A stretch of DNA of 64,000 nucleotides from Hyphomicrobium sp. 99. GTDB taxonomy: Bacteria > Pseudomonadota > Alphaproteobacteria > Rhizobiales > Hyphomicrobiaceae. The notes under the pieces were generated by a model. The model saw only the letters and a program-made list of their open reading frames with translations. It made no database searches and had not been told where the DNA came from. Below are positions 53,933-63,061 of this stretch, in pieces (position 1 is the stretch's first letter; each line of letters opens with the position of its first letter). Where the stretch lies: the NCBI RefSeq assembly GCF_000384335.2, contig NZ_KQ031382.1, positions 248,001 through 312,000 of the forward strand. The letters run 5' to 3'. The position numbers and the translations under genes are program-made.

Positions 53933-54619
53933 ATGAGCACGGCCCGAAAGGTCCTCCTCGTCGACGACGATGAAGATCTGCGTACGTCGTTGAAAGATCA
54001 ACTCGTCCTACACGATGAATTCGAGGTTTCAGAAGCGGCGACCGCGAGCAAAGGAATAGAAGCGGCAAAGACGGGCCGTTTCGATCTCGTTGTTTTCGAC
54101 GTCGGCCTACCGGACATGGACGGCCGCGAGGCGGTCAAACTGCTTCGCAAATCGGGTTTCAAAACGCCGATTGTGATGCTGACGGGGAATACGTCCGATG
54201 CCGACCAGATCTTGGGTCTGGATGCGGGCGCGAACGATTACGTTCTGAAACCATTCAAATTCGCCGTGCTCCTCGCGCGCATTCGCGCACAGCTCCGTCA
54301 ACATGAGCAAAGCGAGGATGCCGTCTTCGCGATCGGCAGTTACACATTCAAGCCGGCATCCAAGCTTCTGATCGATCAGACGGGCAGCAAGATTCGCCTG
54401 ACGGAGAAAGAGACGTCCATCCTGAAGTATCTCTATCGCTCCGGCGACAAGGTCGTCTCGCGAGATGTCCTGTTGCACGAAGTCTGGGGTTACAACGCCG
54501 GGGTCACCACCCACACGCTCGAAACGCACATCTACCGGTTGCGCCAGAAAATCGAGAAAGACCCCTCCAACGCCGAGCTTCTGATTACCGAGAGCGGTGG
54601 CTACAAGCTCGCGCCTTAA
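53933..54619 (+). CDS. OmpR/PhoB-family response regulator (CenR-like)
   Basis: A 228-aa response regulator. The receiver domain has the acidic pocket LLVDDDEDLR, phospho-acceptor Asp56 in VVFDVGLPDMDG, Thr in VMLTGNT and Lys in YVLKPF. A winged-helix DNA-binding domain follows (about residues 130-226) with RLTEKETSILKYLYRSGDKV and THTLETHIYRLRQKIE. The sequence reminds me of CenR, an envelope-integrity regulator of Alphaproteobacteria, but the assignment needs a search. No histidine kinase gene adjoins. GGAG precedes the ATG. A cNMP-binding protein gene follows. Confidence 0.93.
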   Translation: MSTARKVLLVDDDEDLRTSLKDQLVLHDEFEVSEAATASKGIEAAKTGRFDLVVFDVGLPDMDGREAVKLLRKSGFKTPIVMLTGNTSDADQILGLDAGANDYVLKPFKFAVLLARIRAQLRQHEQSEDAVFAIGSYTFKPASKLLIDQTGSKIRLTEKETSILKYLYRSGDKVVSRDVLLHEVWGYNAGVTTHTLETHIYRLRQKIEKDPSNAELLITESGGYKLAP

Positions 54620-54816
54620 GAGAGTTGCACTAGCCTCTTAGGACGCAGAACGGCCACGAATCCGTTGCCAATCGGATGCATCCACAGTCCCCTTCGCCCT
54701 TTAGCCCGGCGAATGTTTCAGGCGCTGGCGAGTCGTGTTTTAAACTTTGTTCGCATGCGGCCAAGCCACGTCGCTGGCGCGTTCGCTTTGTCCTGTCGGC
54801 ATGGAGTCACCGAACG

Positions 54817-55341
54817 ATGGCTATCGACGCCCTCGTCAAACCGCTTTTGGCCTTACCGCTCTTTAAAGGCCTTACTCCGCTGCAATTGACCGAGATCGTT
54901 CGGCGCGCGGAGCGCATTATCTATAGGCCCGGCGATGTCATCATCGCAGAGGATGAGACAAGCGACGCCGCCATCGTCATCGTCTCCGGCAGCAGTGTTC
55001 GCATCAACGATAATGGTGAAGCTCCGCAAAAATCGGGCGGCGAGCCTCTCCCTGAAGGCGCGATGATCGCCGAATTGGCGATGTTCATCGAAATCGTTCA
55101 CACGACCACGGTGATAGCTCAAAGCCCGGTCAAAGCGCTCCGGCTGACCCGACAGAAAATGCACGAGATGATGCAGGCCGACACCGAGTTGGCGCAGCAC
55201 TTCTCGTCGTGCATCATCACGCGGCTAAAATTGTTGGCCAACGACGTGAAAGCTGTTGATACGCTGATGGAGCAGGCGACGATCGCCCCACCGCCACCTC
55301 AGATACGCACCAATATGCCTGTCGACGCGCACCCGGCCTGA
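54817..55341 (+). CDS. Cyclic nucleotide-binding domain protein without HTH
   Basis: A 174-aa protein with one Crp/cNMP beta-barrel domain: FKGLTPLQLTEIVRRAERII, RPGDVIIAEDETSDAAIVIV, GAMIAELAMFIEIVHTTTV and SPVKALRLTRQKMHEMMQAD. It lacks the C-terminal helix-turn-helix of Crp/FNR, so it is not a DNA-binding regulator by itself. The ATG at 54817 is preferred because GGAG lies 9 bases upstream. It follows the response regulator by about 200 bases; a link between them is possible. A putative small RNA on the minus strand lies downstream. Confidence 0.85.
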   Translation: MAIDALVKPLLALPLFKGLTPLQLTEIVRRAERIIYRPGDVIIAEDETSDAAIVIVSGSSVRINDNGEAPQKSGGEPLPEGAMIAELAMFIEIVHTTTVIAQSPVKALRLTRQKMHEMMQADTELAQHFSSCIITRLKLLANDVKAVDTLMEQATIAPPPPQIRTNMPVDAHPA

Positions 55342-55384
55342 CGCCGGAGCACCTCGACACTGCGCGCTTTAATGAACGGGGATC

Positions 55385-55502
55385 AGAAAAGAGTGCGCCC
55401 AGTCCCGGGGGGAGGAACTGGGCGCTATGCGCTTATCGCGCTCGGCACCGGGAGGGAAGCCGGTACCAGAGGCGGCGTCTTCGGCTAGACGGGGGGCACT
55501 AC
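55385..55502 (-). ncRNA. Putative small RNA with two CCUCC-loop hairpins (cuckoo-like)
   Basis: Read on the minus strand. Hairpin 1: GGTACCGG/CCGGTGCC (55467-55460 and 55451-55444, one G-U) with loop CTTCCCTC. Hairpin 2: GCGCCCAGT/ACTGGGCGC, 9 perfect pairs (55425-55417 and 55403-55395) with loop TCCTCCCCCCGGG, followed by ACTCTTTTCT as terminator. CU-rich loops in tandem hairpins recall the cuckoo/CcsR-type anti-Shine-Dalgarno RNAs of Alphaproteobacteria. The 5' end is a guess; no convincing promoter was found. Confidence 0.45.
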
Positions 55503-55563
55503 CGAATACAGGGTGACGCCACCTGCATGACAGGACTTAAGCGCAAGCAGAAAGAATTCAATA

Positions 55564-55596
55564 GTGCCCACACGGGCACATCACGAAATTGTGATG
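55564..55596. promoter_or_regulatory. Two adjacent palindromes upstream of the sRNA / downstream of lolA
   Basis: GTGCCC-ACAC-GGGCAC (55564-55579) and CATCAC-GAAATT-GTGATG (55579-55596) share one base. They could be operators or a structured transcript end. No known binding-site family is recognised. Confidence 0.35.
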
Positions 55597-55671
55597 ACTA
55601 AGCCGAGTTTATCCACAGGTTGGGTATTGCATCGGGTCACGAATGCAACAGCCTGATTTGCTTCAAAAAAC

Positions 55672-56445
55672 TCAATACGGCATGGTCTTTCTCGGCCCAA
55701 GCGATTGAATTTTAAACAAATTTCCATCGAGATCGTCGCTTTTGACAAGCTGCGATAATTCGATTCGCGTGTCCTGGCCTTGGGCGTCCGTAGTCACCCA
55801 TTCCTTCAATTCCAACGCCGGCTTGGTCGCGAGGAAGAGCTTTATCTTGCCCGGAGAATTCGGATCTTTGTCCTCGATGGTAAGGACGATGAGATCGTCG
55901 GCCTGTTGCACTTCGATGATGCGCGCATCGCGCATGAGATCGACGTCTTTGCGCAGCAGGAGCCGGAAAGGCGTCTGATCGAGAGAAACGCGATCCTCAT
56001 TATTCAGATCGAGATCTTGAATGGCGAGGTTCTCGCCGTCCGAAACGATGACTTGCTTCGAGGGCAGCGCGTAATCGAAACGAAAGCGACCCGGCCGCTT
56101 GACGAAAAACTTGCCCTTCATCCGCTTGTTAGCGGCATCGATCTGAACGAATGACCCCTTCAGGCTATCCAGCGATTCAAAATACGCGCTGACCTTGTGA
56201 ACGAGTTCGGTTTGGTGCGCATCGAGCGTGATGCCGTCGGGGCTGTTCGCCGGTGCGACCTGTCCCGTCCAACCCTTGACCGCCGTGTTGGCCGGATCTG
56301 CGGGCTTGGTTGTATTGGCCGACGGGTTGACGATCGTATTCGTCGGGCCGTCCGGATCCTGAGCCGTGGCAGCCCCGATAGATGCGAGGGCAAAACCCAT
56401 CGCCATGGCGCCAACGCGCAAAATTTCGCTCATTCTTGGTCCCAT
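55672..56445 (-). CDS. lolA: Outer-membrane lipoprotein carrier protein LolA
   Basis: Periplasmic chaperone that carries lipoproteins from LolCDE to LolB. 257 aa from the ATG at 56445, which has a GGGGGG site 5 bases upstream; ATG at 56433 is an alternative. Signal peptide MAMGFALASIGAATA, then a Pro/Thr-rich linker and the LolA domain: FESLDSLKGSFVQIDAANKR, MKGKFFVKRPGRFRFDYALP, PSKQVIVSDGENLAIQDLDL and TTDAQGQDTRIELSQLVKSD. The linker is longer than in E. coli. It follows ftsK by about 190 bases. Confidence 0.93.
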   Translation of the reverse strand: MGPRMSEILRVGAMAMGFALASIGAATAQDPDGPTNTIVNPSANTTKPADPANTAVKGWTGQVAPANSPDGITLDAHQTELVHKVSAYFESLDSLKGSFVQIDAANKRMKGKFFVKRPGRFRFDYALPSKQVIVSDGENLAIQDLDLNNEDRVSLDQTPFRLLLRKDVDLMRDARIIEVQQADDLIVLTIEDKDPNSPGKIKLFLATKPALELKEWVTTDAQGQDTRIELSQLVKSDDLDGNLFKIQSLGPRKTMPY

Positions 56446-56636
56446 CGTGGCCCCCCAAAGCCCCGAAAGCCCCATCAGTGGGGCTCTGTACGCAGATTAC
56501 GGTTTCGGCAAAGATTGCGTCCAGAACTAGGCGGAAACCCCTTCGCAATTGTTGCGTAAGGCCATTGGCCCGTCACAGGCAAGCCGCGAGAAGATTGCCC
56601 CCGCGATTATCCTCAACTGCCTGCAGTTTATCGAGC

Positions 56637-59426
56637 TCACGCGGCAGCATCGGCACCACCACCGCGCGGAACGAGAATTTCACGCTTTCCGACCGAATTT
56701 GCAGCCGAGATAAGCCCCTCCCGCTCCATGCGCTCGATCAAATCCGCAGCCCGGTTATAACCGATCGAAAGCCGGCGCTGAACGTAGCTCGTTGAAGCTT
56801 TGCCATCCCGAAGAACGATCGCGACGGCGCGATCGTAGAGATCGTCATCGCTCGCTTCCCGGACGCCGCCCGCGACTTCCGACTGCGGCGGAGTGTCCGT
56901 GATGCCCTCGATGTATTTCGGCGATGCCTCTTGCCTGAGCGCATCCGCAAACGCCACGACTTCTTCGTCCGTGACGAACGCACCGTGCACGCGCACGAGC
57001 TGCCCTGCCCCGGTCGAATAGAGCATGTCGCCCTGACCGAGAAGTTGCTCCGCGCCCTGCTCGTTGAGAATGGTGCGGCTGTCGATCTTCGATGTGACTT
57101 TGAACGAGATGCGCGTCGGGAAGTTGGCCTTGATCGTGCCGGTGATGATATCGACCGACGGACGTTGCGTCGCCATGATCAGATGAATTCCGGCAGCACG
57201 CGCCATCTGCGCAAGGCGCTGCACGGACGCCTCGACTTCACGTCCCGCGACGATCATCAGGTCGGCGAACTCATCGACGATGATGACGATGCGCGGCAAC
57301 GGCTCGAGATCCATCTTCTGCGTTTCGAAACGCGCCTGCCCCGATTTATCGAAGCCCGTTTGAACCGTGCGAGACAACATCTCGCCGCGCTTCTTCGCGT
57401 TGCGCACACGGTTGTTGAAGACATCGATGTTGCGCACCGAAAGCCCGGCCATGCGCTTGTAGCGCTCTTCCATCTCTCGCACGGCCCAATTGAGCGCGGC
57501 GACAGCTTTGTGCGGATCGGTGATGACCGGCGTCAACAAATGCGGAATGCCGTTGTAGACCGAAAGCTCGAGCATCTTCGGATCGATCATCAGCACGCGG
57601 CAATCGTCGGGCGAATGACGATAGAGAAGCGAAAGCACCATCGAATTGATGCCGACGGACTTGCCTGATCCGGTCGTACCGGCAACGAGCAGATGCGGCA
57701 TACGCGCGAGATCGGCGACGACCGGATCTCCACTGATCGATTTGCCGAGTCCAAGAGGTAAGCCCGCGCTCTCGGCCTTGAAGGCGTCGGCTTCGAGAAT
57801 CTCGCGGAGAAGCACGGTTTCGCGGCGCGTATTCGGCAATTCGAGACCGATGGCGTTGCGGCCAGGCACGACGGCGGCGCGAACGCTCGCCACGCTCATC
57901 GAACGTGCAATGTCTTCCGCAAGCCCGATGACGCGCGAAGATTTCGTGCCGCGCGACGGCTCGAGCTCATATAGCGTCACGACCGGACCCGGACGGATAT
58001 CCTTGATCTCGCCTTTGATGCCGAAGTCCGCGAGCACGTCTTCAAGCAGTCGCGCGTTGCCGCGCATGACGGTCTGCGACAGTTCCGGGCGCGGCTTTTG
58101 TGCGCCGGGACGCTTCAGCATGTTGAGAGACGGACGCTTCCATTGCGGCTGAATACGAGCGCGCGCGATACCCGCAAGAATACCGTTGCTCGCCGCAGGC
58201 TTCGCTGGTGCGCTGACGACTTCCGAAGGCGCGGGCGCCGGTGTCGCTGCAGCCGAAGCTGACGGAATTGGCGGCGGCATGACGGCCTGCGGCCTCTCGG
58301 AGCGCCGATCCAATTCACGCCTGTCCGAATCCCTCGCGAGCGCCGATGCAGGTGCAAAACGCGCGGCGATTTGGCGGCTGGAACTATCGATGGTGTCGTC
58401 GAAATCGAAATCGTGGCTGAGAATATCGTGGGCCGAATGATCGCGAGAAATGGTCTCGATCGCGCCGTCGGCTGGCGGCAGATCGAGTTCACCTTGCGAG
58501 TCGTGATGCGCACTATGCGCGTCTTCATCCGGTCGAGCGGTGAGCGACAGGCTGGAATGCTCCGCTGCGTCCCAGTCCACATCCCGGCCCAAATCCCGAC
58601 GGGAACGCGCGGTGCGCTCCGGGTTGAGATCGAGCGTCGGCGTCGTCTCGCCTGAGAACGCATCAAGCGACGAATATGAGTTGGCCGGATCGTTCGTGGC
58701 CGCAGCCGACGAGCGCTTGAACCAGCCCTGCCGCACGCGGTCGGCGCTGGCGGCAATCGTCGGAGCGAGGGCTGCCGCCTCTTCCCAACGGCGCTTGCTC
58801 GTCGCGAACCGCAAGCCCGAACTCAACGAACGCAGAACGGACTTGAAAACGGCCTCGGCCTCGAAGCCGATCGCTTTCCCCGATGTCTGAAACGCCGCGG
58901 CCAAAAGCACGCAGCCCGCCGCGAGCGGCGCCCGCTCTTCATTCAGCGACGCGAAGATTTTGAGAATCAGATGATAGACGCCGTCGCCAAGAAGGCCGCC
59001 ATAGCCATGACGCAGCGGCCAGCCGGTCATAATCGGCAAAGCCGAGATCGCGCCAGCGAGCGCCAGAATAGAAAGCGGATAAAATCCAAGCCTCACGCGG
59101 CCATCGGTGACGCGTTCGGATCGCAGCATCTCGATTCCCCATACGACGGGAGCGATGAGCGCGAGCACCGCGCCAAATCCCAGCATCTGGAAAAGAAGAT
59201 CGGAAATGATCGCGCCGACGGGACCGGCGAAATTCCGCGCGGCAACCGTCGTCGTATGGGTCAGGCTCGGATCGAGCACCGACCACGACACAAGACTGAT
59301 CCAGATGAGCCCCGTCGAGCCGAGCAAAATTGCTCCGCCAAAGCGGCCTACCCAGCCTAACAGCCGGTCCTCCAGAGACTGCGGAAGCAGACGCTGAGGA
59401 TCCAATCCACGCGTATCAAGCGACAT
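56637..59426 (-). CDS. ftsK: DNA translocase FtsK
   Basis: Septal DNA pump that resolves chromosome dimers with XerCD and takes part in division. 929 aa. Four transmembrane helices lie within residues 1-210 (GAILLGSTGLIWISLVSWSV and others), a Pro/Ala/Arg-rich linker follows (about 300-470), then the motor with Walker A VAGTTGSGKSVGINSMVLSL, MIDPKMLELSVYNGIPHLLT, VIIVDEFADLMIVAGREVEA and the C-terminal gamma winged helix (YNRAADLIERMEREGLISAA). The ATG at 59426 is preferred; upstream codons look spurious. It starts 17 bases after the aminotransferase gene, so they share a transcript. Confidence 0.96.
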   Translation of the reverse strand: MSLDTRGLDPQRLLPQSLEDRLLGWVGRFGGAILLGSTGLIWISLVSWSVLDPSLTHTTTVAARNFAGPVGAIISDLLFQMLGFGAVLALIAPVVWGIEMLRSERVTDGRVRLGFYPLSILALAGAISALPIMTGWPLRHGYGGLLGDGVYHLILKIFASLNEERAPLAAGCVLLAAAFQTSGKAIGFEAEAVFKSVLRSLSSGLRFATSKRRWEEAAALAPTIAASADRVRQGWFKRSSAAATNDPANSYSSLDAFSGETTPTLDLNPERTARSRRDLGRDVDWDAAEHSSLSLTARPDEDAHSAHHDSQGELDLPPADGAIETISRDHSAHDILSHDFDFDDTIDSSSRQIAARFAPASALARDSDRRELDRRSERPQAVMPPPIPSASAAATPAPAPSEVVSAPAKPAASNGILAGIARARIQPQWKRPSLNMLKRPGAQKPRPELSQTVMRGNARLLEDVLADFGIKGEIKDIRPGPVVTLYELEPSRGTKSSRVIGLAEDIARSMSVASVRAAVVPGRNAIGLELPNTRRETVLLREILEADAFKAESAGLPLGLGKSISGDPVVADLARMPHLLVAGTTGSGKSVGINSMVLSLLYRHSPDDCRVLMIDPKMLELSVYNGIPHLLTPVITDPHKAVAALNWAVREMEERYKRMAGLSVRNIDVFNNRVRNAKKRGEMLSRTVQTGFDKSGQARFETQKMDLEPLPRIVIIVDEFADLMIVAGREVEASVQRLAQMARAAGIHLIMATQRPSVDIITGTIKANFPTRISFKVTSKIDSRTILNEQGAEQLLGQGDMLYSTGAGQLVRVHGAFVTDEEVVAFADALRQEASPKYIEGITDTPPQSEVAGGVREASDDDLYDRAVAIVLRDGKASTSYVQRRLSIGYNRAADLIERMEREGLISAANSVGKREILVPRGGGADAAA

Positions 59427-59443
59427 CTCGGCGAACGTACTCT

Positions 59444-60655
59444 TTAACGCAGCACGGAAATCGTGCGTTCGAGCGCTTCCCGGATCGTCGAAGAGTCTTG
59501 CACCATGGCGACGCGAACATAGTCCGCGCCGGGGTTGGTGCCGTCCCGTCCCGTCTGAGCCAGAAAGCTGCCGGGAATAACCTTGACGCCTGCACGTTGC
59601 CATAAGGTTACCGCCGCCTGAGCGCCGCCACCGAATTGGCTCAAATTAAGCCACAGACAAAAACCGCCCGCCGGCCGTTTATATCCGTAGCGGTCACCTA
59701 ACACATTGTCTGCAATAAGAAATTTGTCTCGATAAGCGTTGCGAGAGGTCTCAACATGAGCCTCGTCGCGCCAAATGGCGGCCGACGCATGTTGTACAGG
59801 TAGCGGCACAGTCGGAGCACACATGTTCCGGACTTCGCCGTAGGCCTCGAGGAATGTCTCATCTCCAGCACAAAAGCCGGATCGCAGCCCTGGAAGGTTC
59901 GAGCGCTTCGACAGCGAATTGAAAACGACGAGATTGCGGAAGCGCTCGGGCGTTTGAAGAGCGACTTCGAGACCGCCCGTCGGCGCGGCTTCGGTATAAA
60001 TTTCCGAGTAGCACTCATCGAGAAACAACATGAAGTCGTAGGCGCGCGCGAGTTCGAGCGCCTTCAAGATGTATCGGCGATCCGCGACGGCACCCTGCGG
60101 ATTGGCAGGTGAGTTGATAAAAAGTGCCGCCGTCCGCGCCAGCAAAGCTTCGTCACGCGCAATCTCGTCGAGGTCCGGAAGGAAGCCCGTCGCCTTCGTC
60201 GCGTTGAGGTACACGGGCTCGGCCCCGACAGCTAACGCGCCTGCGACGTAGGCCGAATAATAGGGATTGCACATCAAGATCGCGGGACGCCCGTTGATGT
60301 CCTTGCGCCCGACGGCCGGAAGACACGCGAAGAACAGCCCTTCCCGCGAGCCGCTGAGCATCAGAACTTCCCGCTCGGGATCGACGGCAGACGACAAGGC
60401 ATAACGCTTCGACAGCCACTCCGAGATGGCAAGCCTTGCATCCTCCGCGCCTCGGATCGGCGGATATTTCCCGTAAAGCGCCGTCGCCTCGGCGAGCTTC
60501 GCCGCGATGAAATCCGGCATCGCCTCGCGCGGTTCGCCAATCGTCAGCTCGATCGGCTTCGCATGGCCGGACGGAATCCCGGCGAGAAGCTTCCGAAGCT
60601 GCGTGAAGGGCGAAGAGATCGCGCCGGAGGTGAGAGAAGAAAGCGGGTGAGTCAT
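59444..60655 (-). CDS. Class I/II aminotransferase, DapC-like
   Basis: A 403-aa PLP enzyme of fold type I. It has PIELTIGEPREAMPDFIAAK at the start, ALYGKYPPIRGAEDARLAIS, FINSPANPQGAVADRRYI, DECYSEIYTEAAPTGG, the PLP Lys in FNSLSKRSNLPGLRSGFCAG and RVAMVQDSSTIREALERT. It most resembles the succinyldiaminopimelate aminotransferases paired with ftsK in this order, which would complete the dap set here, but aspartate or other substrates cannot be excluded. It precedes ftsK by 17 bases. Confidence 0.9.
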   Translation of the reverse strand: MTHPLSSLTSGAISSPFTQLRKLLAGIPSGHAKPIELTIGEPREAMPDFIAAKLAEATALYGKYPPIRGAEDARLAISEWLSKRYALSSAVDPEREVLMLSGSREGLFFACLPAVGRKDINGRPAILMCNPYYSAYVAGALAVGAEPVYLNATKATGFLPDLDEIARDEALLARTAALFINSPANPQGAVADRRYILKALELARAYDFMLFLDECYSEIYTEAAPTGGLEVALQTPERFRNLVVFNSLSKRSNLPGLRSGFCAGDETFLEAYGEVRNMCAPTVPLPVQHASAAIWRDEAHVETSRNAYRDKFLIADNVLGDRYGYKRPAGGFCLWLNLSQFGGGAQAAVTLWQRAGVKVIPGSFLAQTGRDGTNPGADYVRVAMVQDSSTIREALERTISVLR

Positions 60656-60725
60656 CTGCGAACGGTCGGTGCTGCGTCTCAGCCGCTATCGCACGCCAGG
60701 GGCCGCGAGGGAAGCGCCGCGACCT

Positions 60726-61550
60726 TTACGACCTGACATTCGCAAGGCTCTTCGACGCCGGCGCGCCGAATATCCGGCGAAACTCGTGCGCGAAGTGCGG
60801 CTGATCATAAAAACCTGCAGCATGCGCAGCGGCCGTGAAGTTGCTACCTTTCACGATCTCCGCCACTGCGGCTCGCATCCTGGCCCACGCAGCGTATCGG
60901 CGATAAGAAACGCCGGTCTCCTGCTTGAAGAGATGTTGAAAGCGCGACGTCGAAATCCCGGCAGCCCGTGCGGCAGCCGAAACGCTCGGCGACCTGGCCA
61001 AGTCGCTTTCCTCATCCTCATTTTCGACAACCATCGAGATGGCCCGCACCACCCTGAGATCGAGCATGCGCCGAACCCTGGCTTTCGAAAATCCGATGAG
61101 GTCGGCCAGCGCTTCATCCGCCCAGCGAAGTCCATCGGCATCCTCATAGAGCGCGCGAAGATGAGCGAGATCTGATTTCCTTCCGATCAACGCGCCTTGG
61201 TCTTCGCGCGTCTCGTGGATCAATGCAGCAAGGCCTTCGGCGGACGTTTCAGTGGGCTCGACGTAAACGACCGCGAACGGCCGACCGCCCGCATCGAATT
61301 CATATGCATCGCCCGCGCGAATGATCGCGGCGCGGCAGGAGAACCAACCTCCGCGCGCCAGCTTCAAATAAAAATCATCGTAGAGCCCGGCAAGCAGAAC
61401 TGCCACACTGTGACTGTGAGGCGCGTTCCGCCCGAGGCGCCCGGCGAAAAGCATCCGCCCTTTTCCCACGTGCCACAAGGGCATCAAGCTCTCGTTCCCG
61501 CCCGCAGCAGGTTCGTACAAGCGCGCTTCCCCTATTAAGTCTAGCTTCAC
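60726..61550 (-). CDS. AraC-family transcriptional regulator
   Basis: A 274-aa regulator. The C-terminal DNA-binding domain has the two AraC helix-turn-helices: PSVSAAARAAGISTSRFQHL with FKQETGVSYRRYAAW, and GSNFTAAAHAAGFYDQPHFA followed by HEFRRIFGAPASKSLANVRS. The N-terminal region is cupin-like (GRNAPHSHSVAVLLAGLYDD). Its start is 31 bases from the divergent MBL-hydrolase gene, so it probably controls it. The aminotransferase lies upstream in the same orientation, 70 bases after its stop codon. Confidence 0.92.
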   Translation of the reverse strand: MKLDLIGEARLYEPAAGGNESLMPLWHVGKGRMLFAGRLGRNAPHSHSVAVLLAGLYDDFYLKLARGGWFSCRAAIIRAGDAYEFDAGGRPFAVVYVEPTETSAEGLAALIHETREDQGALIGRKSDLAHLRALYEDADGLRWADEALADLIGFSKARVRRMLDLRVVRAISMVVENEDEESDLARSPSVSAAARAAGISTSRFQHLFKQETGVSYRRYAAWARMRAAVAEIVKGSNFTAAAHAAGFYDQPHFAHEFRRIFGAPASKSLANVRS

Positions 61551-61581
61551 TGCAGCTTGAACATCTGCCTAGGACGCGACA

Positions 61582-62610
61582 ATGGCAAAGACAATCGCAA
61601 ACGAAACCGAAGCCAGCCTCCCTGCACTGAACGTCGATCGCCGCAAACTTCTCACTGCCGGTCTCGGCCTTGCCGCCATGCCGGCCCTAACGTTGGGAGG
61701 AGCGCAGCAAGCCGAAGCAGCAGCCGCGCATCTCGGCGGCGCACAGCCGAAATTCTACCGCTTCAAGCTTGGCGATTTCGAGATCACCACGATCTCGGAC
61801 TCGGAAGCCATGATCGACGGCCCTTACCCGATCATCGGCCAGAACACCGACGAGGCGAGCGTGCGCAAGCTGATGCACGACAATCTTTTGCCCGAGCAGA
61901 AATATCAGCCGGGCTTTTCGCCAACGGTGATCAACACGGGCAAGGAACTTGTCCTGATCGATACCGGGAATGGCGAGAACGGCTTTGTCCCGCGCCCGGC
62001 TGGCGGCTGGCTTGCAAAGGGGCTCGGACCAGCGGGATTCAAGCCGGAAGATATCGACATCGTCCTGGTGAGCCACGGCCATCTCGACCACGTCGGCGGC
62101 ATCATTGAAAACGGTAAGCCACTCTTCCCCAATGCACGCTACGTCATCGGCGGCATCGAGCACAACTTCTGGGCGCCCGAAGGCAAATTCTCTGGCGAAA
62201 TGGAAAAGTTGGCAAGTATCTACCGGGCCAATACGGTTCCTGTTGCCGGCAAATTGACGTTCATCAAACCAGGCGACGACGTCGTGACCGGCATTCGCGC
62301 CATCGAAGCCTACGGCCACACGCCCGGGCACCTCGCTTTCATGATCGAGAGTGGTGGCAAGTCCCTATTGTTCTGGGGCGACTGCGCCCACCATCAGGTG
62401 GCGTCACTCGCACATCCCGAATGGCACTGCGATTTCGACGCCGACAAAGAGCAGGCCGTCGCAACGCGCCGCCGCATTTTCGATATGGCGGCAACGGATC
62501 GCCTGCCGGTCATCGGCTATCACATGCCATTCCCGTCGATCGGGTTCGTAGAGAGGATCGCGCCCGGCAGCTACCGCTGGCTCGCTCACACCTACCAGCT
62601 CAACTTGTGA
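61582..62610 (+). CDS. Exported metallo-beta-lactamase fold hydrolase
   Basis: A 342-aa MBL-fold hydrolase. The N-terminus has a twin-arginine-like signal (NVDRRKLLTAGLGLAAMPAL), so export by Tat is likely though the motif lacks the usual F. The active site shows SHGHLDHVGGIIE (HxHxDH), GHTPGHLAFMIE and FWGDCAHHQVASL. The group includes quorum-quenching lactonases and phosphonate or ester hydrolases; substrate unknown. AGGACG lies 6 bases before the ATG. The divergent AraC gene is only 31 bases away. Confidence 0.88.
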   Translation: MAKTIANETEASLPALNVDRRKLLTAGLGLAAMPALTLGGAQQAEAAAAHLGGAQPKFYRFKLGDFEITTISDSEAMIDGPYPIIGQNTDEASVRKLMHDNLLPEQKYQPGFSPTVINTGKELVLIDTGNGENGFVPRPAGGWLAKGLGPAGFKPEDIDIVLVSHGHLDHVGGIIENGKPLFPNARYVIGGIEHNFWAPEGKFSGEMEKLASIYRANTVPVAGKLTFIKPGDDVVTGIRAIEAYGHTPGHLAFMIESGGKSLLFWGDCAHHQVASLAHPEWHCDFDADKEQAVATRRRIFDMAATDRLPVIGYHMPFPSIGFVERIAPGSYRWLAHTYQLNL

Positions 62611-62623
62611 CGCCTGCGGATGA

Positions 62624-63016
62624 TTATTCCGGCAGGTGCGTCACGGCCTCGATGTTGTGTCCGTCGGGGTCGATGACGAAGCCACCGTAATAGTTGGCAT
62701 GATAATGCGGCCGGAGCCCCGGCGGCCCGTTGTCCTTGCCGCCCGCGGCAATCGCCGCATCGTAGAAGGCTTGAACTTCCGCCCGGTTTTGCGCGGCAAA
62801 AGCGACGTGCAGACGCCCCTGCAACGGCGAGCCGGTCCCGATCCAGAACTGCGGACGCTCGCGCCCGAAGCCCGCGTAGCCGTCGTCATCCTCTTCCGAG
62901 AACTTCATTTCCTTGAGGAGCACGATACCGAGCGGCGCCAGTGCCTTCGTGTAAAAATTCAGCGACCGCTTGTAGTCGGTAATCGGGAAACCGATGTGAT
63001 CGAGAATATCCAGCAC
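62624..63016 (-). CDS. VOC (glyoxalase/bleomycin-resistance) family protein
   Basis: A 130-aa single-domain glyoxalase-fold protein. It begins DILDHIGFPITDYKRSLNFY, then the metal-binding pattern with LHVAFAAQNRAEVQAFYDAA and the C-terminal HYHANYYGGFVIDPDGHNIE, whose terminal Glu is the usual ligand. Function may be dioxygenase or glyoxalase-like; no substrate. It is convergent with the MBL gene (13 bases) and lies downstream of sdhB. Confidence 0.9.
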   Translation of the reverse strand: MLDILDHIGFPITDYKRSLNFYTKALAPLGIVLLKEMKFSEEDDDGYAGFGRERPQFWIGTGSPLQGRLHVAFAAQNRAEVQAFYDAAIAAGGKDNGPPGLRPHYHANYYGGFVIDPDGHNIEAVTHLPE

Positions 63017-63061
63017 GAGGGGCTCCTATCGACTGGCTGATCTGATCGACGGCGAGAACGA

